Origin: Oceanihabitans gracilariae | Lineage (GTDB): Bacteria; Bacteroidota; Bacteroidia; Flavobacteriales; Flavobacteriaceae | Length of the DNA: 64,000 nt | NCBI RefSeq assembly: GCF_042684485.1 | Contig: NZ_JBHULM010000011.1 | Location: 558,001 to 622,000, forward strand | Reading direction: 5' to 3' | Shown: piece after piece, positions 42,420-50,657 of the stretch | Position numbering within the stretch: the stretch's first letter is position 1 | How the letters are laid out: the number at the start of each line of letters is the position of its first letter | The notes under the pieces: model-generated | Databases searched by the model: none | Told to the model about the DNA's origin: nothing | What the model saw: only the letters and a program-made list of their open reading frames with translations | Made by a program: the position numbers and the translations under genes

Positions 42420-45176
42420 TTATCTCTGATTATTTTTTGTTTTATCAAAAACGAAATCAATTACTTCTTGATGACGTTTTTTAGATCTTACAGAACTACC
42501 AGCTGCTGGTGCACCATAAGGTCTTCTACTTGCTACTCTAAATGTTTTGGCTTCGTCTAAATGCATTAACATATGACTATAAGCACCCATATTTCTTGGT
42601 TCTTCTTGTGCCCAAACTACATCGTCTGCATTTTTATATTTACTCAATACCTCACGAATATTTTGTGTTGGTAATGGGAATAGTTGTTCTATACGTACTA
42701 AAGCTACATCCTCTCTTTCTAACTTTTCTTGTTCTTCTAATAAATCATAATAGAACTTTCCGGTTACAAAAACTAATGTTTTTACTTTATCGGTTTTCGC
42801 TTTTTTATCATCTATTAGCATTTGGAAGCTTCCGTTAGCTAATTCATCAACAGTAGAAACTACTAATGGATGACGTAATAAACTTTTAGGAGTAAATACA
42901 ATTAAAGGTTTTCTAAAATCTGCTTTCATTTGTTTACGTAACAAATGGTACATATTTGCTGGTGTAGTACAGTCTACAACAAACATATTATCTTTAGCAC
43001 AAAGCTGCAAGTATCTTTCCATTCTTGCAGAAGAGTGTTCTGCTCCTTGACCTTCATAACCATGTGGTAATAACATTACCAAACCGTTTTGTAGTTTCCA
43101 TTTATCTTCTGCTGCAGAGATATATTGATCTAGCATAATTTGTGCTCCATTACTGAAGTCTCCAAATTGTGCTTCCCAAATGGTTAGTGTTTTAGGGCTT
43201 GCCATAGCATAACCATAGTCAAAGCCTACCACACCATATTCTGATAACAAGGAGTTGTAAATAAAGAATTTTCCTTGTGTATCACTTATATTATTGTGTA
43301 ATATAATTTCTTCTTCGCTGTCTTCTACTTTTACAACGGCATGTCTGTGAGAGAATGTACCTCTTTCTACATCTTGCCCAGAAATTCTAACATCATATCC
43401 TTCTTCTAAAAGAGTTCCGTATGCTAAGTGTTCTGCCATTGCCCAATCTAACCTGTTTTCATCAAACATGGTTTGTCTAGATTCGATAAGACGAGAGATT
43501 TTACGAATGAATTTTTTATCTTTTGGAAGGTTAGCAAGCACTTTAGTTATTCTTGCTAATTCTTCTTTAGCATAGGTAGTATCTACCGTTTGCATCATTC
43601 CGTCTTCTTGTACAGCAGTAAATTCTACCCATTCATTACTCATAAATGGTGTAATTTCTGTTGTTTTATCTTTACGAGAATCTTCTAATTTTTCTTCTAA
43701 AGAATTTTTATAATCTTCTTCTAATTTAGTAACATAAGATTTATCAATAACCCCTTCAGCAATTAATTTTGCTGCATAAATATCTCTAGGATTTTTATGT
43801 TTTGCAATTGCTTTATATAGTAAAGGCTGAGTAAATTTAGGTTCATCACCTTCATTATGTCCGTATTTTCTATATCCTAATAAATCGATAAAGACATCAC
43901 GCTTAAATTTCATTCTAAAATGAAGCGCGAATAAAACGGCATGTACTACAGCTTCAGCATCATCTGCATTTACGTGTAATACTGGAGAAAGTGTTACTTT
44001 ACCAACATCTGTACAGTAGGTACTTGATCTTGCATCTAAGTAATTGGTGGTAAAACCTATTTGGTTATTAACTACAATATGAATGGTTCCGTTTGTTTTG
44101 TAACCATCTAATTGTGCCATTTGAACAATTTCATATACCAAACCTTGTCCTGCAATTGCAGCATCACCATGTACTACTATAGGTAATACTTGCGATGGGT
44201 TTTCTGGATATTTATCGTCTTGTTTGGCTCTTGCAATACCTTCTACTACTGCTCCTACAGTTTCTAAATGCGAAGGGTTAGGTGCAATATTTAGGTTTAT
44301 CTTTTTTCCTGCGTCTGTTATTCTATCACTAGTCCAACCTAAGTGATATTTTACATCTCCATCAAAGATTTCTTGTTCGTAATCTTTACCATCAAACTCA
44401 CTAAAAATGTCTTTAGCAGATTTACCAAAAATATTTGTAAGTGTACTTAAACGACCACGATGTGCCATTCCCATTACAAATTCTTTTACATCATACTCTG
44501 ATGCTTTTTCAATTAAAGCATCTAATGCAGGTATTAAAGACTCTCCTCCTTCTAAAGAGAAACGTTTTTGACCTACATATTTAGTATGTAAAAAGCTTTC
44601 AAAAGAAACTGCTTCGTTTAATTTTTTAAGTATGTGTTTTTTTTCGTCTACAGAAAAGTTTGGCTGGTTGTCGTTTACACTCAATTTACTTTGTACCCAT
44701 TCTTTACGGGCTACATTTCTAATGTACATATACTCAATACCAATAGAGTTACAATAAATAGCTTCTAAGTGGTTGCGTATTTCATGAAGTGTTTGCGCTC
44801 CAATACCTAAAGTTTCTCCTGCACTAAAAACAGTATTAAGATCTGCTTGTGACAGACCAAAGTTTTCAATTTCTAGCGTTGGCGCATATTTCCGCCTTGC
44901 TCTTACAGGGTTTGTTTTTGTAAACAAATGACCTCTGGTTCTGTAACCATCTATTAGTTTTACAACTTGAAATTCTTTTTGAACGTGTTCTGGTATTTGA
45001 ACAGAAACACCTTCTACAATTTCGCCTTCCATGCCATAGTCTTCACTACCAAAGTCGTAACCTTGAAAAAAGGCTCTCCAACTTGGCTCTACAGAGTCAG
45101 GGTTTTGTAAATATTGGTCGTATAATTCAGCAAAGTATGCTGTATGTGCTGCGTTTAAAAAGGAATATTTATCCAT
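42420..45176 (-). CDS. sucA: 2-oxoglutarate dehydrogenase E1
   Basis: Thiamine-diphosphate dependent E1 that decarboxylates 2-oxoglutarate. The N-terminal E2-binding peptide (FLNAAHTAYFAELYDQYLQNPDSVEPSWRAFF) is present. The active site HRGRLSTLTNIFGKS, the ThDP segment GDAAIAGQG...NNQIGFTT, and C-terminal QFGDFSNGAQIMLDQYI and LLPHGYEGQGAEHSSARMERYLQL are all recognisable. The 918 residues are a normal length. It is followed by sucB. Confidence 0.97.
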   Translation of the reverse strand: MDKYSFLNAAHTAYFAELYDQYLQNPDSVEPSWRAFFQGYDFGSEDYGMEGEIVEGVSVQIPEHVQKEFQVVKLIDGYRTRGHLFTKTNPVRARRKYAPTLEIENFGLSQADLNTVFSAGETLGIGAQTLHEIRNHLEAIYCNSIGIEYMYIRNVARKEWVQSKLSVNDNQPNFSVDEKKHILKKLNEAVSFESFLHTKYVGQKRFSLEGGESLIPALDALIEKASEYDVKEFVMGMAHRGRLSTLTNIFGKSAKDIFSEFDGKDYEQEIFDGDVKYHLGWTSDRITDAGKKINLNIAPNPSHLETVGAVVEGIARAKQDDKYPENPSQVLPIVVHGDAAIAGQGLVYEIVQMAQLDGYKTNGTIHIVVNNQIGFTTNYLDARSSTYCTDVGKVTLSPVLHVNADDAEAVVHAVLFALHFRMKFKRDVFIDLLGYRKYGHNEGDEPKFTQPLLYKAIAKHKNPRDIYAAKLIAEGVIDKSYVTKLEEDYKNSLEEKLEDSRKDKTTEITPFMSNEWVEFTAVQEDGMMQTVDTTYAKEELARITKVLANLPKDKKFIRKISRLIESRQTMFDENRLDWAMAEHLAYGTLLEEGYDVRISGQDVERGTFSHRHAVVKVEDSEEEIILHNNISDTQGKFFIYNSLLSEYGVVGFDYGYAMASPKTLTIWEAQFGDFSNGAQIMLDQYISAAEDKWKLQNGLVMLLPHGYEGQGAEHSSARMERYLQLCAKDNMFVVDCTTPANMYHLLRKQMKADFRKPLIVFTPKSLLRHPLVVSTVDELANGSFQMLIDDKKAKTDKVKTLVFVTGKFYYDLLEEQEKLEREDVALVRIEQLFPLPTQNIREVLSKYKNADDVVWAQEEPRNMGAYSHMLMHLDEAKTFRVASRRPYGAPAAGSSVRSKKRHQEVIDFVFDKTKNNQR

Positions 45177-45291
45177 TATTTTTTTTGAAAGAATCTAGCT
45201 TCAACAAAATTTATTCAAAAATACAACTTTTACTAAAAATAGATGTAGTTTTATTATATTTATAACATATAATTTAACATTTTTAGTAATT

Positions 45292-45840
45292 ATGAATAAA
45301 TCTGACTCTTTAGCCCATAAAATTATTGTTTTTTTTGTGTTTGTTTGTGTTTTCACAACATCTGCTAAAGCACAAGATAATAATGTGAAACAAAAAAGTG
45401 AATTTTGGCAAAAAGTTCGTTTTGGTGGCGGAATTGGTTTAAGTACAAGCAATAATATTTTTAGTGCAACAATAGCTCCTAGTGCTATTTATCAATTTGA
45501 TAATACCTTTGCGCTTGGTGTTGGTTTAAGCGGTTCATACTTAAGAAACAAAAACACCTTAAGAAAATATAAATCTACAATTATAGGTGGTAGTATAATA
45601 GGACTGTACAACCCTATAAATGAAATACAAATTTCTGGTGAATTAGAACAAAATAATGTTAGCAGAAATTTTGATGATTCTAGTTATAGCGATGAAAACT
45701 ATTGGTCTCCTGCTCTTTTTGTTGGTGCTGGTTACAGAACACGAAATGTAACTATTGGTGTAAAGTACGATTTACTCTATGATGATAACAAAAGTATTTA
45801 TGCAAATGCATGGTCTCCTTTTGTTAGAGTTTATTTTTAA
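45292..45840 (+). CDS. Small outer-membrane beta-barrel protein
   Basis: N-terminal signal segment (IIVFFVFVCVFTTSAKA) after a polar start, then about eight alternating strands: VRFGGGIGLSTSN, SATIAPSAIYQF, ALGVGLSGSYL, IIGGSIIGLYNP, IQISGELEQN, ALFVGAGYRT, VTIGVKYDLLY and the C-terminal AWSPFVRVYF, which ends in F as BAM substrates do. The 182 residues fit an eight-stranded barrel. It diverges from sucA. I have the impression that this neighbour is common in flavobacteria, sometimes with a misleading 2-oxoglutarate name; nothing here suggests enzyme activity. Confidence 0.8.
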   Translation: MNKSDSLAHKIIVFFVFVCVFTTSAKAQDNNVKQKSEFWQKVRFGGGIGLSTSNNIFSATIAPSAIYQFDNTFALGVGLSGSYLRNKNTLRKYKSTIIGGSIIGLYNPINEIQISGELEQNNVSRNFDDSSYSDENYWSPALFVGAGYRTRNVTIGVKYDLLYDDNKSIYANAWSPFVRVYF

Positions 45841-45844
45841 TAAA

Positions 45845-46195
45845 CTAGCTGTACTTATTTTTAAACCATACTTTTTGCCATTCGCGCTTTAATATTAAAA
45901 AGGCTACATCTTCTGCTAGTTTAACAGTATCATTACCATTTAAGGCTTTGACTTGTTTTTCTGGCACATCTATAATATAAAGGAGGTTTAAATAATCGGC
46001 AAATTTTTCTTGAATAAGTCTGTACACCTCTTCATGAAGTAACAATTTTAAACTTGATGGTAGTATTTCTTCATCAAAATCTAAATCTATATTCGCAAAA
46101 AGAAAATCTTTATTAAGCTGTTGTATTAGCTTTTTATAAAGAGCAAGTTGGTTTGCTTCTTCTATTAAATCATTAAAAGTTGCTGGTAGCTTCAT
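45845..46195 (-). CDS. Small hypothetical protein downstream of the polyprenyl synthetase
   Basis: I do not recognise a family. The 116 residues are predicted mostly helical and soluble (DLIEEANQLALYKKLIQQLNKDF, LKLLLHEEVYRLIQEKFADYLNLLY), with no signal peptide or span. It lies downstream of the polyprenyl synthetase on the same strand, separated by 79 bp that are almost filled by an 11-bp inverted repeat element, and converges with the barrel gene with a 4-bp gap. Confidence 0.7.
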   Translation of the reverse strand: MKLPATFNDLIEEANQLALYKKLIQQLNKDFLFANIDLDFDEEILPSSLKLLLHEEVYRLIQEKFADYLNLLYIIDVPEKQVKALNGNDTVKLAEDVAFLILKREWQKVWFKNKYS

Positions 46196-46198
46196 TGT

Positions 46199-46274
46199 TA
46201 TCCTTCCTGCACAACAGGTTTCTATTTTAATTTGGTTTTTATATAGTAAGGATCCAATCTTTTCAGGAAGGATA
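46199..46274. repeat. 76-bp element bounded by an 11-bp perfect inverted repeat
   Basis: TATCCTTCCTG (46199-46209) and its exact reverse complement CAGGAAGGATA (46264-46274) enclose 54 bp. The element fills the whole gap between two minus-strand genes and its end touches the synthetase stop codon. It could be a structured RNA in the transcript or a small repeat element of the CCTGC-type palindromes seen near tsf. Confidence 0.5.
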
Positions 46275-47249
46275 TTAAACCGTTCTATTCATTAATTGAT
46301 TACCAAATTGTATTAATGCTGCTTTGTTTTCTTCAGAAATATGTAAACTTTCTAAAACCGAAAACGCTTTATTGGTATACATTGCTATAGCTTGCTTTGT
46401 TGCTTCGGCAGAACCACTTGTAATAAATATTTCTTTTGTCGCTTCAATTTTATCAGAAGCATCTTTAGGATTGATACTAAACAAATGTTGCAATTGTATT
46501 TGATCTTCTTCTGAAGAAAATTCTAATGCTTTTAAATATAAATACGTTTTTTTATTTTCAATAATATCACCTCCTACTTGTTTTCCAAAAGTTTTAGGAT
46601 CACCAAAAGCATCTAAATAATCATCTTGTAATTGAAAAGCAATACCTAAATTTTTACCAAAATGGTAAATGGTGTTTTGGTCTTCGTTATTAGCTTCTGC
46701 AACAATAGCTCCCATTTGCATAGCAGCACCAACCAAAACAGCGGTTTTATATTCAATCATTTTTAAATACTCTGCTATAGTAACATCATCACGCGTTTCA
46801 AAATCTACATCATATTGTTGTCCTTCACAAACCTCTAATGCTGTTTTACTAAACAGTTTAGCTAACGCCTGAAAAGTTTCTGGATTATAGTTTTCAAAAA
46901 GCTGATATGCTAAAATTAGCATAGCATCACCAGAGAGAATACCTGTATTTATATTCCATTTTTCATGTACTGTTTCTTTACCTCTTCGTAAAGGAGCATC
47001 ATCCATAATATCATCATGAACTAAAGAAAAATTATGAAAAACCTCAATACTTAAAGCAGCGTCTAAGGCTTTATTATAATCACTATTAAAGATTTCTGCT
47101 GTCATTAAAGTTAAAACAGGACGCAATCTTTTTCCGCCTAACTCTAATATGTAATGAATAGGGTTATATAGTGTTTCTGGTTCTCGTTTAGAAACAAATT
47201 TCTCTAAATAGGAAACAAATGCTTCTTGATAAAATAGGATGTTTTGCAT
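46275..47249 (-). CDS. Polyprenyl synthetase (trans-isoprenyl diphosphate synthase)
   Basis: Chain-elongating prenyltransferase that condenses isopentenyl diphosphate onto allylic diphosphates. First aspartate-rich motif HDDIMDDAPLRRG (about 85-97) and second QLQDDYLDAFGDPKTFGKQ (about 207-225) are present, with GGKRLRP near residue 34. The 324 residues suit farnesyl/geranylgeranyl or longer-chain synthases; chain length cannot be fixed here. It diverges from the tetR efflux operon. Confidence 0.93.
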   Translation of the reverse strand: MQNILFYQEAFVSYLEKFVSKREPETLYNPIHYILELGGKRLRPVLTLMTAEIFNSDYNKALDAALSIEVFHNFSLVHDDIMDDAPLRRGKETVHEKWNINTGILSGDAMLILAYQLFENYNPETFQALAKLFSKTALEVCEGQQYDVDFETRDDVTIAEYLKMIEYKTAVLVGAAMQMGAIVAEANNEDQNTIYHFGKNLGIAFQLQDDYLDAFGDPKTFGKQVGGDIIENKKTYLYLKALEFSSEEDQIQLQHLFSINPKDASDKIEATKEIFITSGSAEATKQAIAMYTNKAFSVLESLHISEENKAALIQFGNQLMNRTV

Positions 47250-47319
47250 CCTGCAAAAATAAGTGAATTATAAAAATTCAAAGCAATTCTTTTAGTAAAT
47301 GTTAAGAAATTATAAATAC

Positions 47320-47363
47320 TTAGGAAACTTTTTTTGTTTTTAAAGTTTCCTAACGTACCTTTG
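47320..47363 (+). promoter_or_regulatory. Promoter and TetR-type operator of the efflux operon
   Basis: -33 TTG (47334-47336) and -7 TACCTTTG (47356-47363) are 19 bp apart, an ideal Bacteroidota promoter. A perfect inverted repeat, TTAGGAAACTTT (47320-47331) and AAAGTTTCCTAA (47342-47353) with a 10-bp spacer, covers the -33 element and most of the spacer, ending 2 bp before the -7 box. A repressor bound there would block RNA polymerase, so autorepression by the TetR protein is likely. Confidence 0.8.
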
Positions 47364-47401
47364 CAACGCATTAAAAAAAAGCTTTTGCATTTAATAGCAC
47401 T

Positions 47402-48013
47402 ATGACAATGAGAGAAAGAATTATACAAAAATCTGGAGAACTGTTTTTAGAACTAGGTTTTAAAAGCGTTACCATGGATGATATAGCCAATGAATTGGGC
47501 ATATCTAAAAAAACAATTTATCAGCACTTTGCTAACAAAACCAAATTAATTGAAGCTACTACTTTAAATATATTTGAGAATATTTGTGACGGAATAGATT
47601 GCATTTGCAACGCATCACACAACCCAATTGAAGAATTGTATGACATTAAAATGTTTGTCATGCAGTATTTACAAAAGGAAAAAACATCACCACAGTACCA
47701 ATTAAAAAAATACTATCCTAAAATATACAAAAACCTACATTTAAAGCAATTTGAAAAAATGCATAAATCGGTTAAAGAAAGCATTAAAAAAGGCGTCGAA
47801 ACAGGTTTATATCGTCCTAATATAGATATAGATTTTATTTCTAGAATGTACTTTAATGGCATGACAGGAATTAAAGACAATACTATTTTTCCTTCCCAAT
47901 TATTTACGCTAGACTATTTAATGGAAAGTTATCTAGAATACCATTTAAGAGCTATATGTAATGAAAATGGGCTTTTAACATTAAACAAATTTATAAAAAC
48001 CAATCAATCATAA
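47402..48013 (+). CDS. TetR/AcrR-family transcriptional regulator of the efflux operon
   Basis: N-terminal HTH at about 3-48: MRERIIQKSGELFLELGFKSVTM, DDIANELGISKKTIYQHFANK. The C-terminal 150 residues form the ligand-binding part. The 203 residues are typical. It is the first gene of tetR-tolC-adaptor-RND with a 4-bp gap to tolC, so it is co-transcribed with the pump it presumably represses. A perfect operator covers its promoter. Confidence 0.93.
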   Translation: MTMRERIIQKSGELFLELGFKSVTMDDIANELGISKKTIYQHFANKTKLIEATTLNIFENICDGIDCICNASHNPIEELYDIKMFVMQYLQKEKTSPQYQLKKYYPKIYKNLHLKQFEKMHKSVKESIKKGVETGLYRPNIDIDFISRMYFNGMTGIKDNTIFPSQLFTLDYLMESYLEYHLRAICNENGLLTLNKFIKTNQS

Positions 48014-48017
48014 ACGA

Positions 48018-49385
48018 ATGAAAAAAAGAATCACACTTCTATTCTTTTTAATAACAGCAGTAGTTTTTTCGCAAGAAACAACAACAAGCTTTAGTTTGCA
48101 AGATGCAATAGATTATGCTTTAGAAAATAACAGAACTGCAAAAAATGCAGCTCGTGATATTAAAGCAGCCAAATTACAAAAATGGGAAACTACAGCAACA
48201 GGCTTACCACAAATAAACGCAAGTGTAGATTACCAAAACTGGCTAAAGCAACAAGTATCGCTTCTTCCTGCTAGCTTATTATCTGACGCAACAAGAAATG
48301 AATTAGGACTAGGAGTTAACGATCAATTTCCTGCAGTATTTGGTACAAAACAAAGCACTACTGCTTACGCAACATTAACACAAAAACTGTTTGATGGTTC
48401 GTATTTAGTTGGTTTACAATCTGCCAAAGTATTTTTAGAAATTTCTAAAAACGCAAAAGAGAAAACCGATTTAGAAGTAAGAAAAGCAGTTATAAACGCC
48501 TACGGAAATGTATTACTAACCGAAGAAACCATTGCTGTTTTAAACCGAAACATTGCTGTTTTAGAAAAAAATATTTTTGAAATTACTAAAATATATGAAA
48601 ATGGCTTAGAAGAAGAAGAAAGCGTAGAACAACTACAAATTACACTTTCTGGAGTACAAAGCCAATTACAAAACACCCTAAGACTAAAAAAACTAGCATA
48701 CCAAATGTTTAACATTACGGTTGGCCTAGAGGTAAACACTCCTACTACATTAACAGATAACTTAGAAGGCTTAGCTAACTTCAACACTGTTATTAGCTTA
48801 TTAGATGCAGATGAAAATGTTGAAAATAATGTAGATTATAAAATAGCTGTAAATGATAAAACCTCTAAAGAGTTATTACTTAAACTAGAAAAAAGTAAAG
48901 CTTTACCAACTTTAGACGCTTTTATAAATGGAGGTTACGCTGCTTACAATGAAAAATTTCACTTTACAAACAGTGACCAAAAATGGTTTGGCTCTTCCTT
49001 ATTTGGTGTAAGCTTAAACATACCAATATTTAGCTCTGGCATGCGTAGCGCTTCTACACAAAGAGCAAAAGTAAACCTTGAAAAAGCACAAGATGATCTA
49101 ACAGAAACACAGCAACAACTAAAACTACAAATTGCTGCTGCTAAAAGCGATTACCAATTTGCTATAGAAGATTATGAAAATAAAAAATCGAACTTAAATC
49201 TTGCAGAACGCATTGAACAAAAAAATCAAATCAAATTTTTTGAAGGTATTTCTTCAAGTTTCGATTTACGTCAAGCGCAAACACAACTATACACAGCACA
49301 GCAAGAATTATTACAAGCTATGCTAGATGTTATAAATAAAAAAGCAGAATTAGAAACTGTTTTAAATGAAATACCTAAAAACTAA
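48018..49385 (+). CDS. TolC-family outer-membrane efflux protein
   Basis: Signal peptide MKKRITLLFFLITAVVFS, then the duplicated OEP repeat: SLQDAIDYALENNRTAKNAARDI at the N-terminus, long helical hairpins (AKVFLEISKNAKEKTDLEVRKAVINAYGNV), and a second half with VSLNIPIFSSGMRSASTQRAKVNLEKAQ and the final helix. The 455 residues match TolC-like proteins. It forms the outer-membrane duct for the adaptor and RND pump encoded next. Its end overlaps an open upstream extension of the adaptor frame. Confidence 0.93.
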   Translation: MKKRITLLFFLITAVVFSQETTTSFSLQDAIDYALENNRTAKNAARDIKAAKLQKWETTATGLPQINASVDYQNWLKQQVSLLPASLLSDATRNELGLGVNDQFPAVFGTKQSTTAYATLTQKLFDGSYLVGLQSAKVFLEISKNAKEKTDLEVRKAVINAYGNVLLTEETIAVLNRNIAVLEKNIFEITKIYENGLEEEESVEQLQITLSGVQSQLQNTLRLKKLAYQMFNITVGLEVNTPTTLTDNLEGLANFNTVISLLDADENVENNVDYKIAVNDKTSKELLLKLEKSKALPTLDAFINGGYAAYNEKFHFTNSDQKWFGSSLFGVSLNIPIFSSGMRSASTQRAKVNLEKAQDDLTETQQQLKLQIAAAKSDYQFAIEDYENKKSNLNLAERIEQKNQIKFFEGISSSFDLRQAQTQLYTAQQELLQAMLDVINKKAELETVLNEIPKN

Positions 49386-49407
49386 AACAATCAGAAAACA
49401 CACTATA

Positions 49408-50580
49408 ATGAAAAATATATATTCACTATTCTTACTTACCCTTTTAACTGTTTCATGCGGAGGCGAGAAAAAGAAAAATTCTGTAGAAAATATTTTAGCA
49501 ACCGAAAATCTAGAAAAAATAAGAGCTAAACGCACAGAACTTGTAGATGATCAAAAGATTATTCATGATAAAATTACCTTATTAGACCAAGCCATTTCTA
49601 AACTAGATACTGTTAGAAAAGTACCTTTAATAACCACATTTACTGCAAAGCATGAAGTATTTAAACACGTACTAGAAATTCAAGGTAACGTAACTACCAA
49701 GAACCTGATTGTAATCTACCCAGAATACAATGGTATACTTTCTAAAATATACGTAAAAGAAGGACAAAAAGTTACAAAAGGTCAATTGTTAGCTAAAATT
49801 GATGATGGTGGACTAAGTCAACAGTTAACCCAATTACAAATTCAAGCAGATTTAGCAAAAACTACTTTTGAGCGTCAAGAAAGACTTTGGAATCAAAAGA
49901 TAGGAAGTGAAATACAATACCTACAAGCAAAATCTAATTACGAAGCACAAACACAAGCAGTAAACCAACTACAACAACAACTAAACAAAACCAATGTAAA
50001 AGCTCCTTTTTCAGGAACTATAGATGATGTTATTACCGAACAAGGTAGTGTTGTTGCCGCAGGACAATCACCATTAATACGTATTGTTAATCTAGATGAA
50101 ATGTACATAGAAACAGATGTACCAGAAGCTTATATTACTAACATTACCAAAGGAAAAGAGGTTACTGCAGAGTTTCCTGTTTTAGGTAAAACGGTTGAAA
50201 CCAATGTACGTCAAGCAGGAGATTTTATAAACCCAACAAATAGAACTTTTAAAATAGAAGTTGCTATTCCTAATAAAGATAAGTCTATAAAACCAAACTT
50301 AACAGCAAAGCTTAAAATTAATGATTACACCAATGAAAATGCAGTGTTAATTCCGCAAAGTATTATTTCTGAAAATGCAGAAGGTGAGCAATATGTTTAT
50401 GTTGTAAATGACAAAAACGAAAACAAAGAAGGTGTTGCTAAAAAAGTCATCATTAAAACAGGAAGAACGCAAGGAGATGTTATTGAAGTTTTAGAAGGAA
50501 TTGAAAATGACGCAGAAATTATTAAAGAAGGTGCTCGTAGCGTAAAAGATGGGCAAACCGTTAAAGTGATTAATTATTAA
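49408..50580 (+). CDS. Periplasmic adaptor (membrane fusion) lipoprotein of an RND pump
   Basis: Started at ATG 49408, the protein has a lipoprotein signal with lipobox LLTVSC (C17); the frame extends upstream to 49366, overlapping tolC, but this would bury the signal. Residues about 30-60 form a coiled coil (LEKIRAKRTELVDDQKI). The lipoyl/barrel-sandwich halves are YPEYNGILSKIYVKEGQKVTKGQLLAKID and NVKAPFSGTIDDVITEQGSVVAAGQ, separated by a helical hairpin, followed by beta-barrel and membrane-proximal domains. It links the TolC protein and the RND pump of the same operon. Confidence 0.93.
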   Translation: MKNIYSLFLLTLLTVSCGGEKKKNSVENILATENLEKIRAKRTELVDDQKIIHDKITLLDQAISKLDTVRKVPLITTFTAKHEVFKHVLEIQGNVTTKNLIVIYPEYNGILSKIYVKEGQKVTKGQLLAKIDDGGLSQQLTQLQIQADLAKTTFERQERLWNQKIGSEIQYLQAKSNYEAQTQAVNQLQQQLNKTNVKAPFSGTIDDVITEQGSVVAAGQSPLIRIVNLDEMYIETDVPEAYITNITKGKEVTAEFPVLGKTVETNVRQAGDFINPTNRTFKIEVAIPNKDKSIKPNLTAKLKINDYTNENAVLIPQSIISENAEGEQYVYVVNDKNENKEGVAKKVIIKTGRTQGDVIEVLEGIENDAEIIKEGARSVKDGQTVKVINY

Positions 50581-50657
50581 AAAAGTTTCCAGTGCATAGC
50601 CTTGACGTTTATTAAAACAAAAGGCTATAAACTGTTTAACGAATATACTTTCCATCC

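Noticed and set aside
45828..45846. AGTTTATT-TTT-AATAAACT as a terminator between convergent genes
   Set aside because: Pure A/T stem overlapping both coding ends; too weak to claim.
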